A DNA stretch of 64,000 bases from Pseudomonas sp. GM74 (GTDB lineage: Bacteria > Pseudomonadota > Gammaproteobacteria > Pseudomonadales > Pseudomonadaceae): NCBI RefSeq assembly GCF_000282455.1, contig NZ_AKJG01000004.1, positions 1 through 64,000 on the forward strand. Reading direction: 5' to 3'. Shown in pieces: positions 1 through 13,152 of this stretch. Under the pieces are notes generated by a model that was not told the origin of the DNA, did not search any database, and saw only the letters and a list, made by a program, of their open reading frames with translations. A program made the position numbers and the translations under genes. Each line of letters begins with the position of its first letter. Within the stretch, counting starts at the first letter, position 1.

Positions 1-336
1 CCCCGCCGTAGCGGCGGCCATGAACCGGTGCAGGTGAGCATCGCCGACCTGTGGATCGATTTGATCAGCCGCAAGGCCACCCGCGCCGGTACACGCCTGG
101 ACCTGACCGCCAAGGAGTTCTCGCTGCTCAGCGTGCTGGCCCGGCGCCAGGGCGAAATCCTTTCGAAAACCGCCATTGCCGAAATGGTCTGGGACATCAA
201 TTTCGACAGCGACGCCAACGTCGTCGAAGTCGCGATCAAACGCCTGCGGGCCAAGCTCGACGGACCGTTCGAAGAGAAACTGCTGCACACCATTCGTGGC
301 ATGGGTTATGTGCTGGAGAGCCGTGGTGTCCAGTAA
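1..336 (+). CDS. Heavy-metal-type OmpR/PhoB response regulator, C-terminal part (5' truncated)
   Basis: This is the last 111 codons of a two-component response regulator. The receiver domain lies outside the window. What remains is the winged-helix DNA-binding domain, with [15 protein letters not shown] (recognition-fold start), the [18 protein letters not shown] helix and the terminal TIRGMGYVL hairpin, all typical of the OmpR/PhoB class. The wording resembles the CopR/CzcR/CusR metal branch, and the next gene is a heavy-metal-type sensor kinase whose GTG start lies inside this gene's last codons, so the pair is surely co-translated. The family binds direct repeats near metal-efflux promoters. 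The metal cannot be read from this fragment. Confidence 0.9.
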   Translation, partial: PRRSGGHEPVQVSIADLWIDLISRKATRAGTRLDLTAKEFSLLSVLARRQGEILSKTAIAEMVWDINFDSDANVVEVAIKRLRAKLDGPFEEKLLHTIRGMGYVLESRGVQ

Positions 337-1690
337 TTCGATCGCGCTGCGCCTCAGCGGGATGTTTACGCTGGTAGCGCTGCTGGTGTTCCTGCTGATC
401 GGCTGGGCACTGTACCAGCAGGTCGACAAAAGTCTGGGCCTGTTGCCCGAAGCCGAACTGGATGCGCGCTACAGCGTGCTCGAATCCACGGTCGGCCGTT
501 ATGGCACCCCCGAGCACTGGGTGAAGATCAAAAACAAGCTCAACCTGCTGAGCGAAGAAGACAAACGCATCAGTTTCTGGATCATCAGCGGTGATCCGCA
601 CTACGAATACGGCAACCTGACCCCGCAGCTCCGCGCCTTTGCCCAAGGGCCGCTGGGTACGCGCGACATGCATCTGCCGGATCACCCATATCCGCTGAAA
701 GTGCTGGTCAGCGAGTTCCCGGCCAAGGATCAGCGCCCACCGTTGCGCTTCATGATCGCCATCGATACCGAAACGTTTTTCCATACCCAGCATGACCTGC
801 TGGTCGCGCTGATCAGCCTGGCGATTGTCGGCGTGCTGCTGGCCTCGGCACTGGGTTATTGGGTGGCGCGGATCGGCCTCAAGCCGCTGATCAAACTGTC
901 CCAGGAAGCCCAGCGCCTGGCCCCGCCGTTACGCTCGGGGCGCTTGCGACTGTCACCGTTGCCGCCGGAGCTGGATCAATTCGTCCGTTCGTTCAACTCG
1001 ACCCTGGAACGGGTTGAACAAGCCTACTCACGCCTTGAATCGTTCAATGCCGACGTCGCCCACGAACTGCGCTCGCCACTGACCAACCTGATCGGCCAGA
1101 CCCAGGTCGCTCTGACCCGCGGACGCTCCGCCGAGCATTACTTCGAAGTGCTGCAATCGAACCTCGAAGAGCTTGAGCGACTGCGCTCGATCATCAACGA
1201 CATGCTGTTCCTCGCCAGCGCCGATCAGGGCAGCAAGGCGACCAAACTCACCTCGACCTCGCTGGCCGATGAGGTGGCCACGACCCTGGAATATCTGGAC
1301 TTCATTCTCGAAGACGCTCAGGTCCAGGTTGAGGTCAGCGGTGACGCGCAGGTGTGCATCGAGATCGCCCATCTGCGCCGGGCATTGATTAACTTGTTGA
1401 ATAACGCGGTACAGCACACCGCGCCCGGGCAGGTGATTCAAGTACGGATCGAAGCCCAGGAGCATCAAGTCAGCATCGGCATCGCCAACCCCGGCTCGCC
1501 GATTGCCAGCGAACATCTGCCGCGCCTGTTCGAACGCTTCTACCGGGTCGATGCCTCACGCAGCAACAGCGGCCACAATCACGGCCTGGGGCTGGCCATC
1601 GTCAAGGCGATTGCGTTGATGCATGGCGGGGATGTGTTCGTGCGCAGCGACCATGGGATGAATACCTTCGGCATACACCTGCCCGTCTGA
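326..1690 (+). CDS. Heavy-metal-type sensor histidine kinase
   Basis: Inner-membrane histidine kinase of 454 residues, partner of the preceding regulator. A GTG start at 326 is chosen because GGAG at 315-318 is well spaced for it; GTG at 323 is too close, and the track-length extension upstream lies in the regulator gene. Visible parts are TM1 at about 12-33, a periplasmic sensor of about 120 residues, TM2 at about 157-182, HAMP, an H-box with HELRSPL (phospho-acceptor His246), an N-box NLLNN (Asn359) and a G-box GLGLAI near 420. These are characters of the CusS/CopS/CzcS family, which respond to periplasmic copper, silver, zinc or cadmium. The ligand is not identifiable here. No efflux genes are adjacent downstream. 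Confidence 0.92.
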   Translation: MSSNSIALRLSGMFTLVALLVFLLIGWALYQQVDKSLGLLPEAELDARYSVLESTVGRYGTPEHWVKIKNKLNLLSEEDKRISFWIISGDPHYEYGNLTPQLRAFAQGPLGTRDMHLPDHPYPLKVLVSEFPAKDQRPPLRFMIAIDTETFFHTQHDLLVALISLAIVGVLLASALGYWVARIGLKPLIKLSQEAQRLAPPLRSGRLRLSPLPPELDQFVRSFNSTLERVEQAYSRLESFNADVAHELRSPLTNLIGQTQVALTRGRSAEHYFEVLQSNLEELERLRSIINDMLFLASADQGSKATKLTSTSLADEVATTLEYLDFILEDAQVQVEVSGDAQVCIEIAHLRRALINLLNNAVQHTAPGQVIQVRIEAQEHQVSIGIANPGSPIASEHLPRLFERFYRVDASRSNSGHNHGLGLAIVKAIALMHGGDVFVRSDHGMNTFGIHLPV

Positions 1691-1720
1691 TCCCCAACTT
1701 TTCTGAACCACTTCCCCCCC

Positions 1721-1746
1721 TGTGGCGAGCGAGCTTGCTCGCCACA
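1721..1746. repeat. Single REP palindrome
   Basis: A perfect 10-bp inverted repeat, TGTGGCGAGC, flanks the loop GAGCTT, about 30 bp after the sensor kinase stop. The core matches the REP elements scattered through fluorescent pseudomonads. It may stabilise the 3' end of the kinase mRNA, but no T-run follows, so I do not call it a terminator. Confidence 0.75.
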
Positions 1747-1878
1747 AAAGCGCTCGACACCGCCAACTGTTGCTCAAGTCGCAACAGTCCTTTCATGAAT
1801 CCGCTCTTTTTCCCCTCGCCTCATATCCTTATCTTTGCCCGCACCAAACAGCACTTGCCAAGCAAGAAGGTTTTAAAG

Positions 1879-2103
1879 ATGTACAACCGTATGGGTATTG
1901 CCAGCGCTTTCGTTTTGTCCTCTTTGTTCCTGTCGCCATTGGCGATGGCGGAAGAATCGCAGACTTTCGTCGCGCATAACACCGCACGCGCTGCGACGTT
2001 CGAAGAGCATCAGATCGAGATGACGGCCAAGGCTTCGCAAGACTCCCAGGCCCCGCAAACATCCAGCATCCAGGCCCAGCCACTGGCCGAAAAAGACAGC
2101 TGA
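1879..2103 (+). CDS. Small secreted protein of unknown function
   Basis: A 74-residue protein. ATG at 1879 is preceded by AAGAAGG at 1864-1870, a good ribosome site; longer readings upstream lack one. Residues about 5-23 form a hydrophobic signal sequence ending in LSPLAMA, a plausible signal peptidase I site before EESQTF. The mature part is about 50 residues, polar, rich in Ala, Gln, Ser and Thr, and has no cysteine. I do not recognise the family. It follows a metal-type two-component pair and is closed by a strong terminator, so it may be a metal-responsive periplasmic protein, but that is inferred from position only. Confidence 0.6.
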   Translation: MYNRMGIASAFVLSSLFLSPLAMAEESQTFVAHNTARAATFEEHQIEMTAKASQDSQAPQTSSIQAQPLAEKDS

Positions 2104-2170
2104 TCTGCACCAGTCTCTCGCGTTTCCCTCGACACTTTTCATCGGCTCTTCCCTTTGAAAAGTTGTCCTC

Positions 2171-2199
2171 AAAGCCGCTGCTGTCAGCGGCTTTTTTTA
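2171..2199 (+). terminator. Rho-independent terminator after the small secreted protein
   Basis: The stem AAAGCCGCTG / CAGCGGCTTT with a four-base loop is followed by a T-run, 70 bp after the stop at 2103. It closes the regulator-kinase-secreted protein group before the diguanylate cyclase. Confidence 0.85.
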
Positions 2200-2350
2200 T
2201 AGCTGCGACTCGGCCTTCATTGCAATTTATGCAACGAAAGTCACTGACGCCCAGGCAATTGATCAATCGTTCCGGCAACAGGAAGGATTCACTCGGCTGC
2301 GACGTTTATGCAACTACGCTTATAGCGTCCCTTTAGCAGACGTCAGCCCT

Positions 2351-3853
2351 ATGACCGCAAGCCGCACCGCACATTTTCAAGGCCCGACCGGGCGACCCGA
2401 GATCATGGTGATCTTCGGCAGCACCCTGACAGTCATCTCGATCCTGTGCATCGTCACTTTCCTGCTGATCCGCGAACACGCCAACGCCCAGCAGACCGCC
2501 ACACGCAGCGCGACCACCATCGCGCAACTGATCGATGCCGATGTCCTGCGTACGGTCGAGCTCTATGACTTGACCTTGCAAGGCCTGATCGCCGCCGCCC
2601 AACGGGACGACCTCAAACAGGTTGCACCGCAGATCCGACATCTGGTGCTGTTCGACCGCTCCACCACCGCGCGCTACAAGGGCGACATCCTGCTGCTGGA
2701 CAAACACGGCGACGTGCTGGCCGACTCTTCATTGATCGAGCCAAAACCGGGCAACTTCGCTGACCGCGATTATTTCCTGGCCCATGTCTTCAACCACGAC
2801 ACCGGCATGTTTATCAGCCGGCCGTTCAAACCACGCTGCGACTGCGATGACAGCGACGAATGGCGCATCAGTTTCAGCCGGCGCATTTCTTCGCCCACGG
2901 GCGAGTTTCTGGGTGTCGCGGTGGCGTCGATGCGCATCAGCTACTTCGATCAACTGTTCAACAGCCTCGACATCGGCAACGGCAGTACGCTGGGCATCAT
3001 CAACGATGACGGGATCCTCCTGGCGCAGAAACCGTACCGGGAACAAAACGCCATCGGCAAAAACTTCTCCAGCCGTCCCAACGTCGTACGCATGCTACGC
3101 GAGCGCAGTGGCACCTTTGAAAGCGTGTCGAGTGTCGACCATCAACGGCGCCTGTACACCTTTACCCGGGTCGGCAACCTGCCACTGACTGTCATCGTGG
3201 CCCTGTCCATCGACGAAGTGTTCGCCACCTGGAACCGCACGGCCTATGTGATCAGCGGTGCGACAGGGGTTTTGTGCATCGGCCTGTTGTGGCTGACCTG
3301 GATGCTCTGCCGCGAGCTGCGACGGCGCCAAAGTGCCGAGCAGGAACTGGCGCAACTGGCGGCCACCGATGCCTTGACCGGCGTGGCCAACCGTCGCTCC
3401 CTTGATCTGACCCTGCGCCATGAATGGTTTCGCGCGCAACGCAGCGGCAAGCCGTTGTCGTTGCTGATGATCGATGCCGATCACTTCAAGGCCTTCAACG
3501 ACCGGCACGGGCATCAGGCCGGCGACGACGCCTTGCGGGCGTTGGCCGAAGTCATCCGCGCCAATGTCCATCGCCCGGCGGATCTGGTGGCTCGTTATGG
3601 CGGCGAAGAGTTTTCGGTGGTCCTGGCCGAAACTGAGAGTGAAGGCGCGAAGCAGATCGCCGAGCACATCCGCGAGGCGGTGCAGAAACTGCCGCTGGTA
3701 GACCCCGGTGAGCCGCCGATGAGCGTAAGTATCGGCATTGCCACCTGGACGGCGGCCAGCGAGATCAACCTGGAACAGTTGCTGTTCAGCGCGGACAAGG
3801 CGTTGTATCAAGCCAAGGAAGGGGGGCGTAACCGGGTGGTGTATGCCAGCTGA
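2351..3853 (+). CDS. Membrane-bound diguanylate cyclase with periplasmic Cache sensor
   Basis: A 500-residue protein that should make cyclic di-GMP from two GTP at the inner membrane. TM1 is at about 18-40. A periplasmic dCache-type sensor follows, with the usual phrase NFADRDYF in its first half. TM2 is at about 298-320, then a short linker helix and a GGDEF domain. The active site is GGEEF at 417-421, and an RxxD inhibitory site (RPAD, 408-411) sits exactly five residues before it, so both catalysis and product feedback look intact. There is no EAL domain. The start is uncertain: ATG at 2351 has no clear ribosome site and ATG at 2405 is an alternative. The gene stands alone between the metal-response group and lpxC. 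The sensed ligand is unknown. Confidence 0.9.
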   Translation: MTASRTAHFQGPTGRPEIMVIFGSTLTVISILCIVTFLLIREHANAQQTATRSATTIAQLIDADVLRTVELYDLTLQGLIAAAQRDDLKQVAPQIRHLVLFDRSTTARYKGDILLLDKHGDVLADSSLIEPKPGNFADRDYFLAHVFNHDTGMFISRPFKPRCDCDDSDEWRISFSRRISSPTGEFLGVAVASMRISYFDQLFNSLDIGNGSTLGIINDDGILLAQKPYREQNAIGKNFSSRPNVVRMLRERSGTFESVSSVDHQRRLYTFTRVGNLPLTVIVALSIDEVFATWNRTAYVISGATGVLCIGLLWLTWMLCRELRRRQSAEQELAQLAATDALTGVANRRSLDLTLRHEWFRAQRSGKPLSLLMIDADHFKAFNDRHGHQAGDDALRALAEVIRANVHRPADLVARYGGEEFSVVLAETESEGAKQIAEHIREAVQKLPLVDPGEPPMSVSIGIATWTAASEINLEQLLFSADKALYQAKEGGRNRVVYAS

Positions 3854-3878
3854 ATTTTATGCTGAACCGACCGGCCTC

Positions 3879-3898
3879 TTCGCGAGCAAGCCCGCTCC
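3879..3898. repeat. REP half-site remnant
   Basis: The 20-bp segment has the Pseudomonas REP core (TTCGCGAGCAAGCCCGCTCC) without a nearby inverted partner. It lies in the convergent gap between the diguanylate cyclase and lpxC. Confidence 0.6.
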
Positions 3899-3950
3899 GG
3901 GCGGCGTTCCGACGAAGGGGCCTTCATTGCCACCATCAAAATCAGGGCAT

Positions 3951-3980
3951 AAAAAAAGGCCACCCGAAGGCAGCCTTTAA
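3951..3980 (-). terminator. UUCG-loop terminator of the dcw cluster after lpxC
   Basis: Read on the minus strand, AAAGGCTGCC pairs with GGTGGCCTTT (two G-T pairs) around a TTCG tetraloop and is followed by seven T. It starts about 20 bp after the lpxC stop and closes the 16-gene division and cell-wall cluster. The convergent plus-strand gene could use the reverse reading less efficiently. Confidence 0.9.
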
Positions 3981-4001
3981 AAAACTAGAGAGGTTTTTTG
4001 C

Positions 4002-4949
<948 letters not shown>

Positions 4950-5025
4950 TCAACAAAGGCTGGCGATGATAGCAGACCGAGCCTTTGCTGAACACCAATC
5001 ACCTTCATAGCCCTGATACATTCCA

Positions 5026-6219
5026 TCAATCGGCCTGACGACGCAGGAAAGCCGGGATGTCCAGGTAGTCCAGGTCATCTTGCGGATTCATCTTCGCGGC
5101 AGTCGCAGCACCGGCCTGGGCCTGGTTGCGCATGACGGTCGGACGGTCCAGGTCACGGTAGTTCACCGCTGGAGCTTCCTGACGAACAGGGGCCTGTTGT
5201 TGTGGCTGTGCAGCCATCGAAGTGTGGACGGTGTTGTCGATGACCTTCACAGGCTTCTCGATTTTAGCGCCAAGACCTGTGGCAACGACAGTCACGTGCA
5301 GCTCGTCGCGCATGTCCGGATCGATAACGGTACCGACCTTGACCATCGCGTGCTCGGAAGCGAAGGCTTCGATGATGCTACCCACGTCGGAGTACTCACC
5401 CAGGGACAGGTCAGGACCGGCGGTGATGTTCACCAGGATGCCGCGTGCGCCTTGCAGGTTCACGTCTTCGAGCAGCGGGTTGCGGATGGCCGCTTCGGTC
5501 GCTTCACGTGCACGGTTCGGACCGCTGGCGCAGCCAGTGCCCATCATCGCCATGCCCATTTCGCTCATCACGGTACGCACGTCGGCGAAGTCGACGTTGA
5601 TCATGCCCGGACGCTTGATGATGTCGGAGATACCGCGGACGGCACCGGCCAGTACATCGTCAGCCTTGGCGAAAGCCGACAGCAGGCTTGCGTCTTTACC
5701 GAGGATGGTCAGTAGCTTCTCGTTGGGAATAGTGATCAACGAGTCGACGCTTTCGGAGAGCATGCGGATGCCTTCGTCGGCGATCTGCATACGCTTGCGG
5801 CCTTCGAACGGGAACGGACGGGTCACGACCGCAACGGTCAGGATGCCCATTTCCTTGGCCACTTCGGCGATGATCGGCGCAGCACCGGTACCGGTACCGC
5901 CGCCCATGCCAGTGGTGATGAACACCATGTTGGTGCCCTGCAGGACTTCGGCAATACGCTCACGATCTTCCAGAGCGGCCTGACGGCCGACTTCAGGGTT
6001 GGCGCCAGCGCCCAGGCCCTTGGTCACGCCCGTGCCCAGTTGCAGGATGGTCCGCGCGCCGATGTTTTTCAGCGCTTGAGCATCGGTGTTGGCGCAGATG
6101 AACTCGACGCCTTCGATGTTGCTCTTGACCATGTGGTTGACAGCGTTGCCGCCGCCACCGCCGACACCGATAACTTTGATTACCGGGCTTGCGGGGATGT
6201 TGTCTACGAGTTCGAACAT
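5026..6219 (-). CDS. ftsZ: Cell division GTPase FtsZ
   Basis: A 397-residue tubulin homologue that forms the Z-ring at midcell. It has the nucleotide loop IGVGGGGGNAV near the N-terminus, the tubulin signature GGGTGTGA at about residues 105-112, and the synergy (T7) loop NVDFADV at about 207-213. A variable Gln/Pro-rich linker follows, then the conserved C-terminal peptide LDIPAFLRRQ that binds FtsA and ZipA. The ribosome site AAAGGAGAGGG directly upstream is among the strongest in the cluster, fitting its high expression. It lies between ftsA (73-bp gap holding a small triple repeat) and lpxC. Confidence 0.99.
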   Translation of the reverse strand: MFELVDNIPASPVIKVIGVGGGGGNAVNHMVKSNIEGVEFICANTDAQALKNIGARTILQLGTGVTKGLGAGANPEVGRQAALEDRERIAEVLQGTNMVFITTGMGGGTGTGAAPIIAEVAKEMGILTVAVVTRPFPFEGRKRMQIADEGIRMLSESVDSLITIPNEKLLTILGKDASLLSAFAKADDVLAGAVRGISDIIKRPGMINVDFADVRTVMSEMGMAMMGTGCASGPNRAREATEAAIRNPLLEDVNLQGARGILVNITAGPDLSLGEYSDVGSIIEAFASEHAMVKVGTVIDPDMRDELHVTVVATGLGAKIEKPVKVIDNTVHTSMAAQPQQQAPVRQEAPAVNYRDLDRPTVMRNQAQAGAATAAKMNPQDDLDYLDIPAFLRRQAD

Positions 6220-6261
6220 TTTCCCTCTCCTTTACATTCTCTAGTTTTTTCGCCTACTGCG

Positions 6262-6287
6262 TGCTTCGGTATAACGGTATTGCGGTA
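6262..6287 (-). repeat. Triple TACCG repeat in the ftsA-ftsZ spacer
   Basis: On the minus strand TACCG occurs three times with an exact 8-bp period (plus-strand CGGTA at 6267, 6275 and 6283). It sits about 45-65 bp upstream of the ftsZ start. It might be a regulator site or mRNA element, or chance. Confidence 0.35.
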
Positions 6288-6292
6288 AATCT

Positions 6293-7552
6293 TCAGAAAT
6301 TGCCCTGGACCCACTTCTTCAGGCGGTCCAGCAGCGGAGCCTGTGGCTCTTCGTTGCTGTAGCTGTCGCGGCTGCCGATGCCCGAGAACGAGATGCCGTC
6401 GGACTGTTTCTGCAGGCCGTACATCAACAGGCCGACGCCGGTGGAATAGATCGGGTTGCGCACCACGTCATCCAGACCTTTCACGCCGTGAGGCACGCCC
6501 AGGCGCACCGGCATGTGGAAGATTTCCTCGGCCAGTTCGGTAGCGCCTTCCATCTTCGACGTACCGCCGGTCAGCACGATGCCGGCCGGGATCAGGTCTT
6601 CGTAGCCACTGCGGCGCAGTTCGGCCTGGATCAGCGTGAACAGTTCGTCGTAGCGCGGCTCGACCACTTCGGCCAGGGCCTGGCGGGACAGCTCGCGCGG
6701 CGGACGGTCGCCGACGCTTGGCACCTTGATGGTTTCACCGGCACCGGCCAGCTTGGCCAGGGCGCAGGCGTAACGGATCTTGATTTCTTCGGCGTACTGG
6801 GTCGGAGTGCGCAACGCCATGGCAATGTCGTTGGTCACCTGGTCACCTGCAATCGGGATCACCGCAGTGTGACGGATCGCGCCTTCGGTGAAGATCGCGA
6901 TGTCGGTGGTGCCACCGCCAATGTCCACCAGGCACACGCCCAGCTCTTTCTCGTCATCGGTCAGTACCGAGTACGCGGAAGCCAGTTGCTCGAGAATGAT
7001 GTCGTCGATTTCCAGACCGCAGCGACGCACGCATTTTTCAATGTTCTGTGCTGCGTTGACGGCGCAGGTGACCACGTGGACCTTGGCTTCCAGACGCACG
7101 CCGGACATGCCCAGCGGTTCGCGGACGCCTTCCTGGTTATCGATCACGTAATCCTGCGGAAGGGTGTGCAGCACGCGCTGGTCAGCCGGGATCGCCACGG
7201 CCTGGGCGGCGTCGAGCACACGCTCAAGGTCGGCAGAGCTGACTTCGCGATCACGAATCGCCACGATGCCGTGGGAGTTCAGGCTGCGGATGTGATTGCC
7301 GGCCACGCCGACGAACGCCGAGTGAATGCGGCAACCAGCCATCAGCTGCGCTTCTTCGATGGCGCGCTGGATCGATTGCACGGTGGATTCGATGTTCACC
7401 ACCACGCCTTTTTTCAGGCCACGGGACGGATGGGTACCGATCCCGACGATTTCCAGCGTGCCGTCGTCCGCGACCTCGCCCACCAGCGCCACCACCTTGG
7501 AGGTGCCGATATCGAGACCGACGATCATTTTGCCGCTTTGCACGTTTGCCAT
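6293..7552 (-). CDS. ftsA: Cell division protein FtsA
   Basis: A 419-residue actin-fold ATPase that tethers FtsZ filaments to the inner membrane and recruits later division proteins. The first phosphate loop is GLDIGTSKVVALVG at about 13-26. The second ATP loop VDIGGGTTDIAIF is in the middle and the adenosine segment LTGGTSKMEG is in the last third. The C-terminal amphipathic helix LLDRLKKWVQGNF is the membrane anchor. The start is preceded by GAAGAGGCAGG and lies 15 bp after the ftsQ stop. Length and motif order are standard. Confidence 0.98.
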   Translation of the reverse strand: MANVQSGKMIVGLDIGTSKVVALVGEVADDGTLEIVGIGTHPSRGLKKGVVVNIESTVQSIQRAIEEAQLMAGCRIHSAFVGVAGNHIRSLNSHGIVAIRDREVSSADLERVLDAAQAVAIPADQRVLHTLPQDYVIDNQEGVREPLGMSGVRLEAKVHVVTCAVNAAQNIEKCVRRCGLEIDDIILEQLASAYSVLTDDEKELGVCLVDIGGGTTDIAIFTEGAIRHTAVIPIAGDQVTNDIAMALRTPTQYAEEIKIRYACALAKLAGAGETIKVPSVGDRPPRELSRQALAEVVEPRYDELFTLIQAELRRSGYEDLIPAGIVLTGGTSKMEGATELAEEIFHMPVRLGVPHGVKGLDDVVRNPIYSTGVGLLMYGLQKQSDGISFSGIGSRDSYSNEEPQAPLLDRLKKWVQGNF

Positions 7553-7567
7553 GGGTCCTGCCTCTTC

Positions 7568-8437
7568 TTAATTCTTCGCGACAGCGGGTTGGGCTGCCGT
7601 GGGCGCTACAGGTTCCCGCCAGCCAACAGCGAGGCCGTTGGCGTAGCGCAGATCGATGCGCGCAATGTTCGTAATCTGTTCTTTGAGCGTCTTGTCATAG
7701 ATGGCGATGAAACGGCGCATCTTTTCCACCTGGTTGCCGCGTCCCAGCAGCAGTTCAATCCCGGGACCCGCGCTGCCGGGACCGGTGGTCAGGAACCAGC
7801 TGCCGCGATCACGCAGCTCGAGGCGTGCAATCGAGAAGCCCAGCGGCCTGAGCATCTGACTCAGCACCTGATATTGCTGCATCACTTGCTGCTGGGCCCG
7901 CTGTGGGCCGAACAGCTGTGGCAAGTGTTCATAGTTCGCCAGCTCGCGCGGGGTGAAGGCCTGGCCCTGATTGTTCAACAGCGACTCGTCGCCCCAACGG
8001 GCCACGGGCAGTTGTTCTTCCAGGCGGATCACCACTTGATCCGGCCACACCCGGCGCACTTCGGCGTGGGCAATCCATGGCATCGTTTCCAGCTCGGTGC
8101 GCATGCTCGCCAGGTCGATGGTGAAGAAGCTCGACGCCACGTACGGGGCGATCCGCTGCTGCACCGCTTGCTGGCTGATGTAACTCAGGTCGCCCTGCAC
8201 GTTGATTTTGGTGATCGGCCGGTCGGCATACGGCAACAACCGTGTCGCGCCTTCGTAAGTACCGAACCCCAACGCCACCAGCAGTACCGGCCAGAACAAC
8301 GCTTTGAGAAAACCGAAGTTGGCTTTCGGCAGGCGCGCGGACATCGGCTCTTTGGCCACCATTCGGCTGGCACCCCGCGGTACCGGCTTGCGGCCGGTCG
8401 GTGCGGTGGGCTGATGTCTGAGTTGAGCGCCTTGCAT
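7568..8437 (-). CDS. ftsQ: Cell division protein FtsQ
   Basis: A 289-residue bitopic inner-membrane protein of the FtsQBL subcomplex, which links early and late division proteins. A cytoplasmic N-terminus of about 45 residues rich in Arg, Lys and Pro precedes one membrane segment (about 46-66). The periplasmic POTRA domain follows, beginning PITKINVQG, and then the beta domain with [13 protein letters not shown]. The start is only 4 bp after the ddlB stop, so it is translationally coupled. The C-terminus continues with an Ala/Pro-rich tail. Nothing looks abnormal. Confidence 0.97.
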   Translation of the reverse strand: MQGAQLRHQPTAPTGRKPVPRGASRMVAKEPMSARLPKANFGFLKALFWPVLLVALGFGTYEGATRLLPYADRPITKINVQGDLSYISQQAVQQRIAPYVASSFFTIDLASMRTELETMPWIAHAEVRRVWPDQVVIRLEEQLPVARWGDESLLNNQGQAFTPRELANYEHLPQLFGPQRAQQQVMQQYQVLSQMLRPLGFSIARLELRDRGSWFLTTGPGSAGPGIELLLGRGNQVEKMRRFIAIYDKTLKEQITNIARIDLRYANGLAVGWREPVAPTAAQPAVAKN

Positions 8438-8441
8438 GGCC

Positions 8442-10874
<2,433 letters not shown>

Positions 10875-10882
<8 letters not shown>

Positions 10883-11945
10883 GGGCCACCTCCAGGCAGC
10901 TATCGACCACGTTACGGGTGGCATCGGGTTTGGCCAGGCGGCGTGCCGCGGTAGCCATTTCGTTGAGTCGTTGTGGTTGCATCAGGACCTCTGTCAGGCG
11001 AGCGGCAAGATCCGCTGCGCCAGTCGTTCTTTGTGGCATCAGGAAGGCTGCGCCTTCACGGGCCAAATATTCGGCGTTGCGGGTCTGGTGATCGTCGATG
11101 GCATGGGGCAAAGGCACCAGCATCGAGGGCAGACCGGCGGCGGCCAGTTCACTGATGGTCAGCGCGCCTGCGCGACAGACCACCAGGTCGGCCCAGCCGT
11201 AGGCTTGGGCCATGTCTTTTATGAAGGGCTGCACCTGCGCCTCGACGCCAGCCGCGCGATAGCGCTCTGCAGTCACTTCATCGTGGTTTTTGCCGGCCTG
11301 ATGGAACACTTCCGGACGCAAGTCGGCAGCGACTTGCGACAGGGCTTCAGGCAGCAACTTGTTCAACGGCTCTGCGCCCAGGCTTCCGCCCAGGATCAGC
11401 AAACGCGCCTTGCGACCGGCCAGGGCAGGTCGCGATGTCTCGAGGAACAGCTCTGTGCGCACCGGATTACCGGTGGTCCGGCGGCTGTCCGACAGGGTAA
11501 AGGTGTCGGGGAACGCTTCACAGACTCGGGCGGCAAACGGCACCAGCAACCGATTGGCGGTACCGGCCACGGCGTTCTGTTCGTGAACGATCACCGGCAC
11601 GCCGGCCAGTTTGGCCGCGACACCGCCAGGACCGGTCACAAAGCCACCAAAGCCCACGACACAGACCGGTTGCAGACGACGAATGATCGCCCGCGCCTGC
11701 CAGACCGACTTGAGCAACATGAACGGCGCCTTGAGCAGGGACAATTTGCCCTTGCCCCGCAGACCGCTGGCGTTGATCCGATGCAACTCGATACCGGCCA
11801 TCGGCACCAGATCGTTCTCGATGCCACGCGGAGTACCGAGCCAGTGCACGGTATATCCGCGTGCCTGGAATTCGCGGGCACAGGCCAGCGCCGGGAACAC
11901 ATGTCCACCGGTGCCACCGGCCATGATCATGACGTTAGCGCCCAT
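10875..11945 (-). CDS. murG: Undecaprenyl-PP-MurNAc-pentapeptide GlcNAc transferase
   Basis: A 356-residue peripheral inner-membrane glycosyltransferase (GT28) that converts lipid I to lipid II. The N-terminal glycine loop GGTGGH at 10-15 is the lipid-phosphate contact, and the UDP-GlcNAc site contains [10 protein letters not shown] and later [10 protein letters not shown]. The start at 11945 ([11 protein letters not shown]) gives the family length; a longer frame upstream is ftsW coding sequence. The gene overlaps ftsW by 11 bp and murC by 8 bp. Confidence 0.97.
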
Positions 11946-13152
11946 GGTTCGGCTCCTCGGCGAAGTCGCTTTCATGGAACTCCATCTCTTCACTGCCCAG
12001 GTGGGTACGACTTTCCCACTCGATGCGCAGCAACAAGCCGAGACAGGCACAGCAGATCACCAACGAACTGCCGCCATAACTGAGGAACGGCAGGGTCAGC
12101 CCCTTGGTCGGCAGCAGACCGACGTTCACGCCGATGTTGATCAGGAATTGACCGATCCACAGAAACGACAGACCGTATGCCACGTAAGCAGCAAAAAACT
12201 GCTTGGCCTTTTCAGCCCACAATCCGATGTACATGCCGCGAATACACACGAAGACGAACAGTGCCACGGTGCACAACGAACCCACCGCACCCAGCTCTTC
12301 GGCCAGGACCGAGAACACGAAGTCAGTGTGGGCTTCCGGCAGGTAGAACTGTTTCTGCACGCTGTTGCCCAGGCCGACACCCAGCCATTCGCCACGACCG
12401 AAGGCGATCAATGCCTGGGACAACTGATAGCCGGCGCCGAACTGGTCGGCCCACGGGTCGGCAAAGTTGGTCAGACGCGCCATTCGATACGGCTGCATTT
12501 GAATCAACAGCACCACCGCGCCGACGGCCAGCACCACCATCAGGGAAAAACGGAACAGCCCGACGCCGCCAAGGAACAGCATCGCCGCCGCCGCGCCCAT
12601 CATCACGACGGTGGCACCGAAGTCCGGCTCCATCAGCAGCAGACCCGCCATCGGCAGCAGCACGATGAACGGCTTGAAGAAGCCCATCCAGCTTTCACGC
12701 ACTTCTTTCTGGCGACGCACCAGATAACCGGCGAGGTAGATCACCACGAAGACCTTGGCGATCTCGGAAGGCTGGACGTTGAAGAAACTGAAGCCGATCC
12801 AGCGCATCGAACCGTTAACCTCGCGGCCGATCCCCGGAATGATCACCATCACCAGCAAGCCGAACGCCCCCAACAGCATCAACCAGCCCAGGCGTTGCCA
12901 GGTGGCAATCGGGATCATCATGGTGACGATGCAGGCACCCAGGCCCAGCACCACGTAAATAAGGTGGCGAATCATGTAGTACAGGGCGCTGCCCGACTGC
13001 ACGGCCGCCACTTCGGTCGATGCCGAGGCGATCATGATCAGCCCCAGGCCGAGCAGCGTCAGGCAACCGGCGAGCATCGGGAAGTCGAGGTCGATCCCGC
13101 GCCCGGTGATGAGCGGCGATGGAAACGGCTTGATGATGCCTTTGAGGCTCAT
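11935..13152 (-). CDS. ftsW: Lipid II polymerase / division protein FtsW
   Basis: A 405-residue SEDS-family membrane protein, the septal peptidoglycan glycosyltransferase that works with FtsI. About ten hydrophobic segments are visible. The periplasmic loop between the later segments includes GAGYQLSQALIAFGRGEWLG, the conserved SEDS loop, and the C-terminal LPFLSYGGSSL motif is intact. The start at 13152 (MSLKGIIKPF) overlaps the murD stop as ATGA. The open frame extends 41 codons further upstream but is Arg-rich read-through of murD and was not used. Confidence 0.97.
   Translation of the reverse strand: MSLKGIIKPFPSPLITGRGIDLDFPMLAGCLTLLGLGLIMIASASTEVAAVQSGSALYYMIRHLIYVVLGLGACIVTMMIPIATWQRLGWLMLLGAFGLLVMVIIPGIGREVNGSMRWIGFSFFNVQPSEIAKVFVVIYLAGYLVRRQKEVRESWMGFFKPFIVLLPMAGLLLMEPDFGATVVMMGAAAAMLFLGGVGLFRFSLMVVLAVGAVVLLIQMQPYRMARLTNFADPWADQFGAGYQLSQALIAFGRGEWLGVGLGNSVQKQFYLPEAHTDFVFSVLAEELGAVGSLCTVALFVFVCIRGMYIGLWAEKAKQFFAAYVAYGLSFLWIGQFLINIGVNVGLLPTKGLTLPFLSYGGSSLVICCACLGLLLRIEWESRTHLGSEEMEFHESDFAEEPNHGR

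Noticed and set aside
11946..12050. 35-codon N-terminal extension of murG
   Set aside because: Lies inside ftsW and would place the glycine loop far from the N-terminus.
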